A DNA stretch of 64,000 nucleotides, taken from positions 62,001 through 126,000 of the forward strand of contig CAWIFQ010000005.1 of assembly GCA_963835495.1 (NCBI GenBank), read 5' to 3'. Made by a program: the position numbers and the translations under genes. Every line of letters starts with the position of its first letter. Within the stretch, counting starts at the first letter, position 1. The DNA comes from Acaudatibacter sp963835495 (GTDB taxonomy: Bacteria; Pseudomonadota; Alphaproteobacteria; Caulobacterales; Caulobacteraceae). This document shows, piece after piece, positions 1 to 8,584 of the stretch. The notes below the pieces were generated by a model. It saw only the letters and a program-made list of their open reading frames with translations. It had not been told where the DNA came from and made no database searches.

Positions 1-252
1 GACGACCGGGTGATCGAGGATCCGGACAACTACATCATCGACCGGCCCCGGCCGCGCACCCACCTGTCGTTCGGCTTCGGCATCCACCGCTGCGTCGGCA
101 ACCGCCTGGCGGAACTGCAGCTGACCATCATCTGGGAAGAGATCCTGAAGCGCTTCCCGAGCGTGGAGCTGGCCGGCGAGCCGACCCGCACCCACTCGGT
201 GTTCGTCAAGGGCTACGAGACCCTCCCCGTGGTGATCCCGCGCCGGAACTAA
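1..252 (+). CDS. Cytochrome P450, C-terminal fragment
   Basis: The window opens inside this gene; frame 1 is open from base 1 and stops with TAA at 250-252. The 83 visible residues carry the P450 heme-binding signature FGFGIHRCVGNRLAE, with the axial cysteine encoded at 91-93, followed by the usual C-terminal beta region. P450s are heme monooxygenases that need a ferredoxin or reductase partner; the substrate cannot be told from this end. The next gene starts 4 bases downstream, so it probably shares a transcript with the glycerol-type genes that follow. The missing N-terminal part lies outside the window and the fragment is not evidence of a broken gene. Confidence 0.93.
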   Translation, partial: DDRVIEDPDNYIIDRPRPRTHLSFGFGIHRCVGNRLAELQLTIIWEEILKRFPSVELAGEPTRTHSVFVKGYETLPVVIPRRN

Positions 253-256
253 TGCA

Positions 257-1850
257 GTGAGCGACCGGCTGGACCTGCGCGACCGCGACCGCCTGTTCGC
301 GGGGATCGACGGCGCGCGCTTCGACGTGGCGGTGATCGGCGGCGGCATCACCGGCGCGGGGATCGCGCGCGATGCGGCGATGCGCGGACTCAAGGTGGTG
401 ATGGTCGAAGCGGAGGACTTCGCCTCCGGGACCTCCAGCCGCTCGTCGAAGATGATCCACGGCGGGCTGCGCTACCTGCCGATGGGCGACGTCGCCCTGG
501 TGCGCGAGGCGGCCTCCGAGCGCAAGGCGGTGCAGGCCATCGCCCCGCACCTGGCCCGCGAGACTCCGTTCGTGATCCCGGCCCGCACCGCGGCGACGAT
601 CGCCAAGCTGCGCGCCGGGCTCTGGACCTTCGAGAAGCTGGGCGGGGTGCCGAAGAGCCGCAAGCACGAGGTCTGGTCGCAGGCGCAGCTTCACGAGCGC
701 GAACCAGCCATCGCCGCTGGGGATCTAGCCGGCGCGGTGGTCTATCCGGAGTATCTCACCGACGACGCGCGGCTGACGCTGGCCAACGTCCGCAGCGCCG
801 CCGCCCACGGCGCGAGCTGTCTGAACCATGCGCGGGCCACGGCGATCGTCATCGAGGGCGGCGTCGCAACGGGGCTGGAGGTCGCGGATCGGCGATGGCC
901 GCCGCGCACGGCTGTTCGCCAGGACGATCGTCAATGCCGCCGGCCCCTGGGTCGACGCGGTGCGGGCGCTGGAGCAGCCGGGCGCGCCAACGCGGCTGCA
1001 GCTGAGCAAGGGCGTGCACATCGTCGTCGACCGCGAACGGCTGCCGGTGAACCGCACGGTGATCATGCCCGCCGCCGACCGCCGCAGCGTCTTCGCCGTA
1101 CCCAAGGGGCGCGCGACCTACATCGGCACCACCGACGCCTTCTATCCCGATGCCGACCTGTGGCCACGGATCGAGCGCGCCGACGTCGACTATCTGGTCG
1201 AGGCCGCGGCGCGCTGCTTCGCCACCCCGCCGCTGCGCGAAGCGGACATCACTTCGGCCTGGTCCGGCGTGCGGCCGCTGGTGGCCGAGGCTGGCAAGTC
1301 GGCGTCGGAGGTGTCGCGCAAGGACGAGGTGTGGGTGGGCCCAGCCGGCGTGATCTCGATCGGCGGCGGCAAGCTCACCGCCTATCGCCGCATGGCCGAG
1401 CGGGTGGTCGACCGGATCGAGGAGGCGCTGGGGCGCAAACCGTCCGCGTGCCGCACCGCGACGGAGGCGCTCCCGGGCGGCGACGTCGACGTGGCGGCGG
1501 CGCGGACGGCGTTGGCGCGGGCCGGAATGGCGGCGCTCGAAGCCGACCGGCTGGTCGGTCTCTACGGGTCTGAGGCGGCGGCGATCGCGGCGGACGGCGG
1601 CGACATCGCCGCCGAGGCGCGGCACGCGGTGCTGACCGAGGGCGCGCTGACGCTGGAAGACTATTGGGTGCGCCGCAGCGCCCGCGCCTGGTTCGCCGAA
1701 GCCGGCGGCCTTGCCGACCTCACGCCCGCCGCCGCGGCGATGGCGCCGCTACTAGGATGGAGCGAGCCACAGCGCGCGCGCCAGATCGCCGCCTGCCGCG
1801 CCATCCACGACCGCAACATGGCGTTCGCGCCGGAAGGAGCGCTCGCGTGA
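257..1850 (+). pseudogene. glpD: FAD-dependent glycerol-3-phosphate dehydrogenase (GlpD-like), frameshifted as sequenced
   Basis: Starts at GTG 257. The N-terminal part shows the Rossmann FAD motif GGGITGAGIARDAA and the GlpD signature SGTSSRSSKMIHGGLRYL, and reads well to about base 885. From there the homology continues one base later, with IGDGRRARLF, then NAAGPWVDAV and IGGGKLTAYR in the +1 frame, to TGA 1848-1850. Removing one G near 886-888 gives a 530-residue protein, the normal GlpD length. GlpD oxidises glycerol-3-phosphate to dihydroxyacetone phosphate at the inner membrane and passes electrons to quinone. It sits between a P450 and an AGPS-like flavoprotein, with 4-base spacing or overlap on both sides. 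The indel may be a base-call error or a real mutation; the intact flanks of both halves favour error. Confidence 0.85.
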
Positions 1851-3244
1851 GCATCGAAGGCCTGGACGCCCTGGCCGCCGCGATCGGCGCCGACCGGATC
1901 GAGCGCGACGCCGAGAAACTCGACGCCCGCCGCCACGACTACTGGGCGCTGAGCCATGTGCGCGACTTCGTCGGCTCAGCCGCGCCGCGGCCAGGCGCGC
2001 TCGTCCGTCCACGGAGCGTCGCCGAGGTGCAGGCGGTGTTGGCGTTCGCCAACCAGCGGCGCGTGGCGGTTATCCCGTTCGGACTAGGCAGCGGCGTGGT
2101 CGGCGGGGTGATCGCTTCGTCCGACGCCATCCTGCTCGACCTGGGGGCGATGGACGCCGTGCGGTTCATCGACCCGGTCAACCTGCTGGCCGGCTTCGAC
2201 GCCGGCCACAACGGCCTCGCGGCCGAGCAGGCGGTGGCGGCGCAGGGCCTGACCATCGGCCACTGGCCGCAGTCGGTGGCGGTCAGCAGCGTCGGCGGCT
2301 GGGTCGCGACGCGCGCCTCGGGCCAGCTCTCCACCGGCTACGGCAACATCGAGGACATCGTCCACCAGATCGAGGCGGTGCTGCCGAATGGCGATGTCGT
2401 CACGCTGGGCAAGGGTCCGCGCGCCTCGGCCGGACCGGACCTGCGCCACCTGATGCTGGGCTCGGAGGGAACGCTCGGCGTGATCACTGGCGTCACCTTC
2501 TCGCTGCGCCGCGCGCCCGAGGCCAAGGCGGTGAGCTGCTTCGAAGCGCCGACCATGCGCGCCGGCTTCGAGCTGCAGCGCGAGATCGTCCAGCGCGGCT
2601 GGCGCCCGCCGGTTATGCGGCAGTACGACGAGCGCGAAAGCCGGCGCCAGTCGGCCGACGCCAAGGCCTGCCTGATCATGATCGCCCACGAAGGCCCGTC
2701 GGCGCTGGTCGACGCGGAGCGGGCCGCCGTCGCGGCGCTGGCGGCCGAGGCCGGTGTCGCCACCGCGCCCGGCGCAATCGTCGAGCGATGGTTCGAGCAT
2801 CGCAACACCGTGCCCAGCTGGGATGCGTTGCTGGCGCGCGGGCTGGTGGTCGACACGGTCGAGGTCTCGGCCGAGTGGACCCGGATCGGCGACTTGTACG
2901 ACGACGCCGTCGCTTCCCTGAAGGGGATCGAGGGCCTGATCGCCGGCTCGGCCCACTCCAGCCACGTCTACCGCAGCGGGCTGAACCTCTACTTCACCTT
3001 CGCCGTCCAGACCTCGGCCCCGGAGCAGATGGAGCGCGCCTACCTGGAAGGCTGGCGGCGGATCATGGAGTCGACCGCGCGCCACGGCGGCAGCGTCGCC
3101 CACCACCATGGCATCGGCCGCGTGCGCCGCGAGTGGCTGGCGACCGAACTCGGCGCGACCGGCGTCGCGCTGTTGCGGCGGTTGAAGACGGCGCTGGATC
3201 CGAACGGGATCATGAACCCGGGCGTGCTCATCCCCGATGGCTGA
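1847..3244 (+). CDS. FAD-binding oxidoreductase of the AGPS/GlcD (VAO) type
   Basis: A 465-residue protein starting at GTG 1847, overlapping the preceding stop as GTGA. It has the PCMH-type FAD-binding region (RPRSVAEVQAVLAFANQRRVAV, then FGLGSGVVGG) and LGSEGTLGVITGVTFSLR typical of the VAO family. The C-terminal end carries HHHG at residues 419-421, the histidine cluster seen in alkyldihydroxyacetonephosphate synthases and their bacterial homologues. This makes it closer to AGPS-like oxidoreductases than to lactate or glycolate oxidases. It overlaps the kinase downstream by 8 bases. Between a glycerol-3-phosphate dehydrogenase and a glycerol-kinase-like protein, a role on a glycerol-derived or ether substrate is plausible but inferred. 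Confidence 0.85.
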   Translation: MSIEGLDALAAAIGADRIERDAEKLDARRHDYWALSHVRDFVGSAAPRPGALVRPRSVAEVQAVLAFANQRRVAVIPFGLGSGVVGGVIASSDAILLDLGAMDAVRFIDPVNLLAGFDAGHNGLAAEQAVAAQGLTIGHWPQSVAVSSVGGWVATRASGQLSTGYGNIEDIVHQIEAVLPNGDVVTLGKGPRASAGPDLRHLMLGSEGTLGVITGVTFSLRRAPEAKAVSCFEAPTMRAGFELQREIVQRGWRPPVMRQYDERESRRQSADAKACLIMIAHEGPSALVDAERAAVAALAAEAGVATAPGAIVERWFEHRNTVPSWDALLARGLVVDTVEVSAEWTRIGDLYDDAVASLKGIEGLIAGSAHSSHVYRSGLNLYFTFAVQTSAPEQMERAYLEGWRRIMESTARHGGSVAHHHGIGRVRREWLATELGATGVALLRRLKTALDPNGIMNPGVLIPDG

Positions 3245-4649
3245 GCTGCTGCTCGCCCTCGATGTCGGCACCACTTCGCTGGGCGCGGGCGTCTTCAGCG
3301 CGGACGGGCGGCTGCTGGCCTGGTCCGCGCGGCGGCTGGCGACCCGCTCGCCGGCGCCCGGCCGATTGGAGCAGGATCCTGGGACCATCTGGCGCGCGAC
3401 CCTCACCGTCATGCGCGCGGCGCTCGAAGCCGCCGGGCGGCATCCGCACGATCTGGCCGCGATCGGACTCACCACCCAGCGCACCAGCGTCATGGTGTGG
3501 GACCGGCGCGACGGACGGCCGCTGACGCCGCTGGTGCTGTGGAGCGACCTGCGCGCGATCGAGCGGGCCGCGGCTCTGCGCAACGAAGGTTACTTCGTCG
3601 CCCCGCAACAGGCGGCGGCGAAGCTCGAGGGCGTCGTGGCGAGCGCTGGACCGGGCGAGCTCGCCTGGGGCAATATCGACAGCTACCTGATCTGGCGGCT
3701 CAGCGGCGGCGCGGCGCACGTCACCGACCGCAGCCAGGCCTGGCCGACCGGCTACCTCGACCTGATGACGATGGGCTGGAACCAGACGCTGATCGACCAT
3801 CAGGGCCTGGACGCAGCGATGTTCCCGCGACTGGTCGACACCTGGGGACCGATCGCCGAGACGACCGCCGCCGTGCTTGGCCGGCCGGTCCCGATCTGCG
3901 CCGACATCGCCGACCAGCAATCGGCGCTCATCGCCCACGGCGGCGAGGCGGCCAAGGTCACCTACGGCACCTCGGCGACGCTCGACCTTGGGACCGGCTC
4001 AGAACTGGTGCTGAAGGACTTCTCGGCGCCGCCGTTCGTCGTCTCCAGCGTTGGCGGCCAGGCGCGGTTCTGCCTCGAGGGCATGGTCTACACCGCCGGC
4101 GCGGCGCTCGACTGGGTGCGCGGCGCGATGCGGCTAGGCAGGCCTGGCGCGTTCGACTGGCTGGCGGCGAGCGTTCCCGACGCCGGAGGCGTCTCGTTCT
4201 TGCCCGCGCTTCAGGGGCTGGGCGCGCCGTACGGCGATGCGGCCCGGCGCGGCGCCCTCGGCGGCCTCAGCTTGGGGACCGGCCGCGCCCACATCGCCCG
4301 GGCCGCGCTGGAAGGCGTCGCGTTCCGCACCCGCGAGGTGTTCGAGCACGTCCATGCGCTTGCCGAACGCGCACCGCCGCCAGCGCTCGGCGTCGACGGC
4401 GGCCTGGCCGGCAGCGACGTCTTCCTGCAGATCCAGGCCGACCTGCTGGGCCAGCCGGTGCGTCGACACACCTTGCGCGAAGCAACCGCCGGCGGCGCGG
4501 CGATCTGCGCCGCGCGGGGCGTCGGCCTGCTTGGGCCGGACGGGACCGGCGGCTTCGTCGCCTACGAACGCGCGTTCGAGCCCAGCATCAGCCGCGACGA
4601 AGCGGACGAGCGGTTCGCGGCGTGGAAGCGGGCCGCCGCGCTGGGCTGA
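3237..4649 (+). CDS. FGGY-family carbohydrate kinase, glycerol-kinase-like
   Basis: A 470-residue kinase starting at ATG 3237 inside the end of the previous gene. The N-terminal ATPase motif DVGTTSLGAGVFSADG lies at residues 9-24, IGLTTQRTSVMVWD follows, and the C-terminal half has the FGGY nucleotide-binding stretch GVDGGLAGSDVFLQ. Length is a little below GlpK (about 500) and the sequence is equally compatible with xylulose- or glycerol-type kinases. Its neighbours favour glycerol or a related triol as substrate: the gene is the last of a P450 / GlpD / AGPS-like / kinase run. The exact substrate cannot be read from sequence. Confidence 0.85.
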   Translation: MAELLLALDVGTTSLGAGVFSADGRLLAWSARRLATRSPAPGRLEQDPGTIWRATLTVMRAALEAAGRHPHDLAAIGLTTQRTSVMVWDRRDGRPLTPLVLWSDLRAIERAAALRNEGYFVAPQQAAAKLEGVVASAGPGELAWGNIDSYLIWRLSGGAAHVTDRSQAWPTGYLDLMTMGWNQTLIDHQGLDAAMFPRLVDTWGPIAETTAAVLGRPVPICADIADQQSALIAHGGEAAKVTYGTSATLDLGTGSELVLKDFSAPPFVVSSVGGQARFCLEGMVYTAGAALDWVRGAMRLGRPGAFDWLAASVPDAGGVSFLPALQGLGAPYGDAARRGALGGLSLGTGRAHIARAALEGVAFRTREVFEHVHALAERAPPPALGVDGGLAGSDVFLQIQADLLGQPVRRHTLREATAGGAAICAARGVGLLGPDGTGGFVAYERAFEPSISRDEADERFAAWKRAAALG

Positions 4650-4727
4650 CGCCGAATCTGCCTCCACCGAGACCAGGCAGGCGAGCCGCCGATGCCTGGC
4701 CAGCGCCTCGTTTCACCTCAGGCCGCT

Positions 4728-5573
4728 TCAGTGCCGGTAAGGGCGCGGGGCTATCTCCGAATTCGACGGTGTCGACGGCGTTTGCGCCTCCGGCTCCTGC
4801 GGCGGGCGAGTCCGATCCTGGATCTGCGCCGGGCCTGAGGAGACCACGAGCAACCGCGGGTTCTTGTAGTAGGTGAGGCAGGTGTCGTTGTCCTTGCCGT
4901 AGGAGCCTTGCACGCTGAAGGCGTCGATATTCAGGTTCTCGTTCGCGCCTTCGAGAATCAGGCCGTCGTTCGGCGCGCCCTGCGCCCATTTCCGCGCGAT
5001 GGCGGTGACGTCGATATTGACGCTCGTCCCGCTCGATGGACCAGGATCGAGTTCGACGGGCCCGTCGACATAGGTCGCGGTGACGTCGAACATGGCGGCC
5101 GGATCGCTGGCCCACCAGCGCGTCGTCGCCAGCGCGACCTTCGCGGCGCATGACAGATTGGCCCGGCCGGACCCGTTGAGATCGTCGTGCGGACCCCACG
5201 ACCCCGCGACGTCCAGGGACAGCTTGGCCACTCGGATCGTCCGGCCCCGGAAGGGTTTGTCGTCGAACAGGATCGCCATGCGGCGGATCACGTCCTCGTA
5301 CTGAAGGCCGTCAGAATGCAGCACTGACAAATAGTGATAGCCGACGTCGGTCCAGACGCCCCAGTTGCACAGGTATTCACGCTTGACGTAGTCGAAGCGT
5401 GCGCCGCATGCGCCCTGGTGGATGGCGTTCAGGGAAACCGTCTGGGTCACGTCCGGCCTGGGAACCTGATCGCTCGGAAGTTCCTGGAGTGATCCGTGCG
5501 CCGGGCCGGCGACCGCCGCGCCGCTGACCGCCGCCAAAGCGGCGGCGGCAAGCCAAACCCTCAGTGCGCTCAT
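4728..5573 (-). CDS. Secreted DNRLRE-domain-like protein
   Basis: Start chosen at ATG 5573 because it opens a clear Sec signal peptide (MSALRVWLAAAALAAVSGAAVAG) and follows a GAGGGGG ribosome-binding site; longer in-frame versions lack one. The mature part (about 255 residues) contains a beta-rich segment with RGRTIRVAKLSLDVAGSW, then VNIDVTAIARKWAQGAPNDG and LILEGANENL, the pattern of DNRLRE-type extracellular adhesion/beta-sandwich domains. At least five cysteines in the mature part suggest disulfides. The C-terminus is Pro-rich. It is convergent with the kinase gene, 78 bases away. Function is unknown; an exported surface or periplasmic protein is the safest reading. Confidence 0.7.
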   Translation of the reverse strand: MSALRVWLAAAALAAVSGAAVAGPAHGSLQELPSDQVPRPDVTQTVSLNAIHQGACGARFDYVKREYLCNWGVWTDVGYHYLSVLHSDGLQYEDVIRRMAILFDDKPFRGRTIRVAKLSLDVAGSWGPHDDLNGSGRANLSCAAKVALATTRWWASDPAAMFDVTATYVDGPVELDPGPSSGTSVNIDVTAIARKWAQGAPNDGLILEGANENLNIDAFSVQGSYGKDNDTCLTYYKNPRLLVVSSGPAQIQDRTRPPQEPEAQTPSTPSNSEIAPRPYRH

Positions 5574-5851
5574 CAAAGCCCCCCTCAGCGCCCGGGGGCA
5601 TTCTTTAGCTTCAAGAGACCCGGGTCCAGTGGGCGCGGCGCGGCGGACAAACAACAGGCTCTCACCCTCGACAGGCCGCGCTCCGCCCCGACGTGTTTCT
5701 CGCAGGGCTTGATCCAGATCAAAGTTGACGACCCCGTCACCTTCTAGCGTCCCACTTGGAGTGAAAGCGGGATGCAGGCTCGAACCGGTCATCGCATGCG
5801 AAGATCGCCGCTGGCCGGCGCCGCCCGCCTGAAGGGGGCCCGGCGCACGGC

Positions 5852-6172
5852 ATGGCGAGGATCACCTACATCGAGAACGGCGGCGTGCGGCACGACGTCG
5901 ACGTGCCGAACGGCCTTTCGGTCATGGAAGGCGCCAAGCGCTTCACTATCCCCGGCATCGACGGCGACTGCGGCGGCGCCTGTGCCTGTGCGACCTGCCA
6001 CGTCTACGTCGACGAGGCCTGGGCCGGCCGCCTCCCGCCCATGGATGAGCTCGAGCACGACATGCTCGATTTCGCCTTCGACGTGGGGCCAATGAGCCGC
6101 CTGTCTTGCCAGATCAAGGTCGACCCGAGCCTCGACGGCCTCGTCGTCCGAGTACCCGCGCGACAATACTGA
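5852..6172 (+). CDS. [2Fe-2S] ferredoxin, adrenodoxin type
   Basis: A 106-residue ferredoxin. The cluster ligands are C40, C46 and C49 (C-x5-C-x2-C, with an extra C44 inside) and C86 in RLSCQIKV, the arrangement of adrenodoxin/putidaredoxin-type proteins that feed electrons to P450s and diiron oxygenases. The acidic helix PPMDELEHDMLD between the third and fourth ligand matches the partner-docking face of this family. It lies 15 bases upstream of a ferritin-like diiron protein, so it is most simply that protein's electron donor; the P450 at the window start is another possible partner. No reductase gene is next to it. Confidence 0.92.
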   Translation: MARITYIENGGVRHDVDVPNGLSVMEGAKRFTIPGIDGDCGGACACATCHVYVDEAWAGRLPPMDELEHDMLDFAFDVGPMSRLSCQIKVDPSLDGLVVRVPARQY

Positions 6173-6187
6173 AAAGGGAGCAGCGCC

Positions 6188-7279
6188 ATGAACGTCATGA
6201 CCAAGTCCAGCGATGTGATGAAGGGAGACTGGAAGGTCTCCATGACGCCGGACGACATCTATCGCCACCCGATGGATATCGCCTGGACCTTCGACTACGG
6301 CCTCTCTGGCGACAAGGTGGAGGAGCTTTACAAGCGCGCCAAGCAGAACCAGTGGGACTCCGACGAGTATTTGCCGTGGGACACGGTGGTCGATCCGTCC
6401 AAGCCGCTGATCAACGCCCGTTCCGACGTCTACCACCAGATGCCGTTCTTCGCGAAGCTGTCCAAGTCGCAGCAGGAAACCTTCACCGCCCACTCGACGG
6501 CCCAGCTGCTGTCGCAGTTCCTGCACGGCGAGCAGGGCGCGCTGATGACGGCGGCCACCGTCACCCACTCGGTCCCGGACGCCACCGCCAAGCTCTACGC
6601 GGCCACCCAGACCATGGACGAGGCCCGTCACGTCGAGGTCTACGCGCGCTACTGCGACAAGATCGCGATGGTCTACCCGATGTCGCCCTGGCTGAAGGCG
6701 CTGATCGACGCGACGCTGAAGTCCGATCGCTACGAGAAGGTCATGATCGGCATGAACATGATCGTCGAGGGCTTGGCGCTGGGCGCGTTCAACAACATGT
6801 ACCGCACCACCCAGTGCGAGCTGCTGAAGAAGATCACCTTCAACGTGATGCGCGACGAGTCGCGCCACGTCTCGTTCGGCCACGTCTACCTCGGCCCCGT
6901 GATCGCCAAGCTGGACGAGGCCGAGCGTGAGGATCTGGCCGACTTCGCCTTCCAGGCGGTCAGCATCCTGGTCGGCGCCGGCACCGCGAACACCATCGCC
7001 AACCGGGTCGACCCTGGCTTCATGGAGGTGCTGGCCAACAGCGGCATCGACGCCGACGACTTCTTCAAGGGCCTGCAGGAGGCCGAGGACGCCGGGATCA
7101 CCCAGGAGCTGCCGCCCGGCCAGATCCACTCGGTGAAGGACCTGATGATGCCGGCGCTGGCCCGGGTCGGGCTGATGACGCCGACCGCGCGCAAGAAGTA
7201 CGAGGACGCGGGCATCCCGATCTTCGACGACCTGCGCGTGCTCGAGGCCATGGAAGGCGGCCACCCGGTCGCGGCCTAA
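6188..7279 (+). CDS. Ferritin-like diiron protein (putative oxygenase)
   Basis: A 363-residue, mostly helical protein with the two-fold E / ExxH pattern of a carboxylate-bridged diiron site: E115 (HGEQGA), E145 and H148 (DEARHVE), E194 (VEGLAL), E224 and H227 (DESRHVS). The N-terminal AKQNQWDSDEYLPWD resembles ferritin-like oxygenases and hydroxylases rather than iron-storage ferritins. A purine-rich ribosome-binding site (aaaagggag) precedes ATG 6188. It follows the ferredoxin gene closely, suggesting a two-component monooxygenase or desaturase-like system. Substrate unknown; AurF-like N-oxygenases and R2-like oxidases are alternatives that the motifs alone do not separate. Confidence 0.8.
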   Translation: MNVMTKSSDVMKGDWKVSMTPDDIYRHPMDIAWTFDYGLSGDKVEELYKRAKQNQWDSDEYLPWDTVVDPSKPLINARSDVYHQMPFFAKLSKSQQETFTAHSTAQLLSQFLHGEQGALMTAATVTHSVPDATAKLYAATQTMDEARHVEVYARYCDKIAMVYPMSPWLKALIDATLKSDRYEKVMIGMNMIVEGLALGAFNNMYRTTQCELLKKITFNVMRDESRHVSFGHVYLGPVIAKLDEAEREDLADFAFQAVSILVGAGTANTIANRVDPGFMEVLANSGIDADDFFKGLQEAEDAGITQELPPGQIHSVKDLMMPALARVGLMTPTARKKYEDAGIPIFDDLRVLEAMEGGHPVAA

Positions 7280-7337
7280 CCCCAAGGAACAGCGGCGGCC
7301 GGGGGAAGCCGGCCGTCGCGGCGCGGAGGAGCAAGTG

Positions 7338-8513
7338 ATGCAAGCCCAAAGCGAGAGCGGGCAATCCGAGTTCTTCCGCGCCATCGTCGATGGCGTGCCC
7401 GAGGCGATCGTGGTCGCCAGCCCGGATGGCCGGATCGTCTTCTTCAACCACGCGGCCGAGCGGCTGTTCGGCTATGCCGCGGCTGAGGTGATCGGGTCCG
7501 ACATCACCGTGCTGGTGCCGCCGCAGCCGGGCCGCCGGGCCGACCCGCTAAAGTGGCTGGCGCGCTGGGCGGCCGAGCCGCAGACCGAACAGTCGCGCTT
7601 CCTCGACTTCCAGGCCCGCCGCCGCGACGGGAGCGAGATGCCGGTCGACGTGCGCGTCTCGGCGGGCGACGTCGCGGGCGAGCGGCGCTTCTTCATCACC
7701 GTGCGCGACAACACCGCCCGCCGGCAGGAGCAGATGATGCTGAAGGACGCCAACCTGCGCGCGGCGCGGATCCTGCTGATGGCCGAGGACGCCATCGTCA
7801 GCTGCGACGACGCCCAGACCATCACCTTCTTCAACCTCGCCGCCGAGCGCATGTTCGGCTACCGCATGGAAGAGGCGATGGGCCAGCCCCTCGCTATGCT
7901 GCTGCCGGAGGGCGAGCGGACCGGCCACGCGGCCATGGTCGAGGGCTTCGGCGCCGACGTGTCGCCCTCCCGGATGATGAGCGAGCGGCGCGCCGTGCGC
8001 GGGCTGCGCCAGTCCGGCGAGACGTTTCCGATCGAGGCGGCGATCACCAAGGTCTCGGTCGGCGGCGAGCTGACCTACACCGCGCACCTGCGCGACGTCA
8101 GCGCCCGCCACGCCGAGCAGTCGCGACTGTTCGAGAGCGAACGCCGGTTCCGGGCGATGTTCGACCATGCCGCCGGGGCTCTGGCGCTGCTCGATCCCAA
8201 AGGCGTGGTGCTGGAGATCAACCAGTCAGCCCGCGCCTTGACCGAAGGCGCCGACTCGCTGGTCGGGCGGCGGCTGTGGGAGTTGCCCTGGCTGGGCGCG
8301 GGCTCGGCGATGCCCGACGACCCCGGCCGGCAGCGGCTGAAGGACGCCCTCGCCGCGGCCGCGGCCGGCGCCACGATCCGCTACGAAGCCCAGGTGGGCG
8401 AAGGTGAAGACGTGCGCAGGATCGACCTGACCCTGACGCCGATCCGCGATGCGGCCGGCCACGTGATCTACATCCTGCCCGAGGGCCGCGAGATGGCGCC
8501 CCTGCCCGACTGA
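7338..8513 (+). CDS. Three-PAS-domain protein without an output domain
   Basis: Start taken at ATG 7338, 7 bases after GGAGGA, rather than GTG 7335. Three PAS domains can be followed at about residues 10-130, 142-255 and 262-385, each with the characteristic IVFFNHAAERLFGY- or ITFFNLAAERMFGY-like core. PAS domains sense ligands, redox state or oxygen and normally drive a kinase, cyclase or GGDEF domain, but none is present; the protein stops right after the third PAS. It may act by protein-protein contact or be a remnant of a sensor kinase. It lies 58 bases after the diiron gene, in the same direction. Confidence 0.82.
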   Translation: MQAQSESGQSEFFRAIVDGVPEAIVVASPDGRIVFFNHAAERLFGYAAAEVIGSDITVLVPPQPGRRADPLKWLARWAAEPQTEQSRFLDFQARRRDGSEMPVDVRVSAGDVAGERRFFITVRDNTARRQEQMMLKDANLRAARILLMAEDAIVSCDDAQTITFFNLAAERMFGYRMEEAMGQPLAMLLPEGERTGHAAMVEGFGADVSPSRMMSERRAVRGLRQSGETFPIEAAITKVSVGGELTYTAHLRDVSARHAEQSRLFESERRFRAMFDHAAGALALLDPKGVVLEINQSARALTEGADSLVGRRLWELPWLGAGSAMPDDPGRQRLKDALAAAAAGATIRYEAQVGEGEDVRRIDLTLTPIRDAAGHVIYILPEGREMAPLPD

Positions 8514-8584
8514 CGCGCAAGGCGGTTCGACGTCCGTGACCGGACGCCCTAGGATCGCCGCCGAGGGAACCGGGAGGGCTGGGC

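Noticed and set aside
8532..8545. GTCCG-N4-CGGAC palindrome after the PAS gene
   Set aside because: No T-run follows and no regulator is adjacent. It could be a chance G/C palindrome or a weak terminator, so I did not list it.
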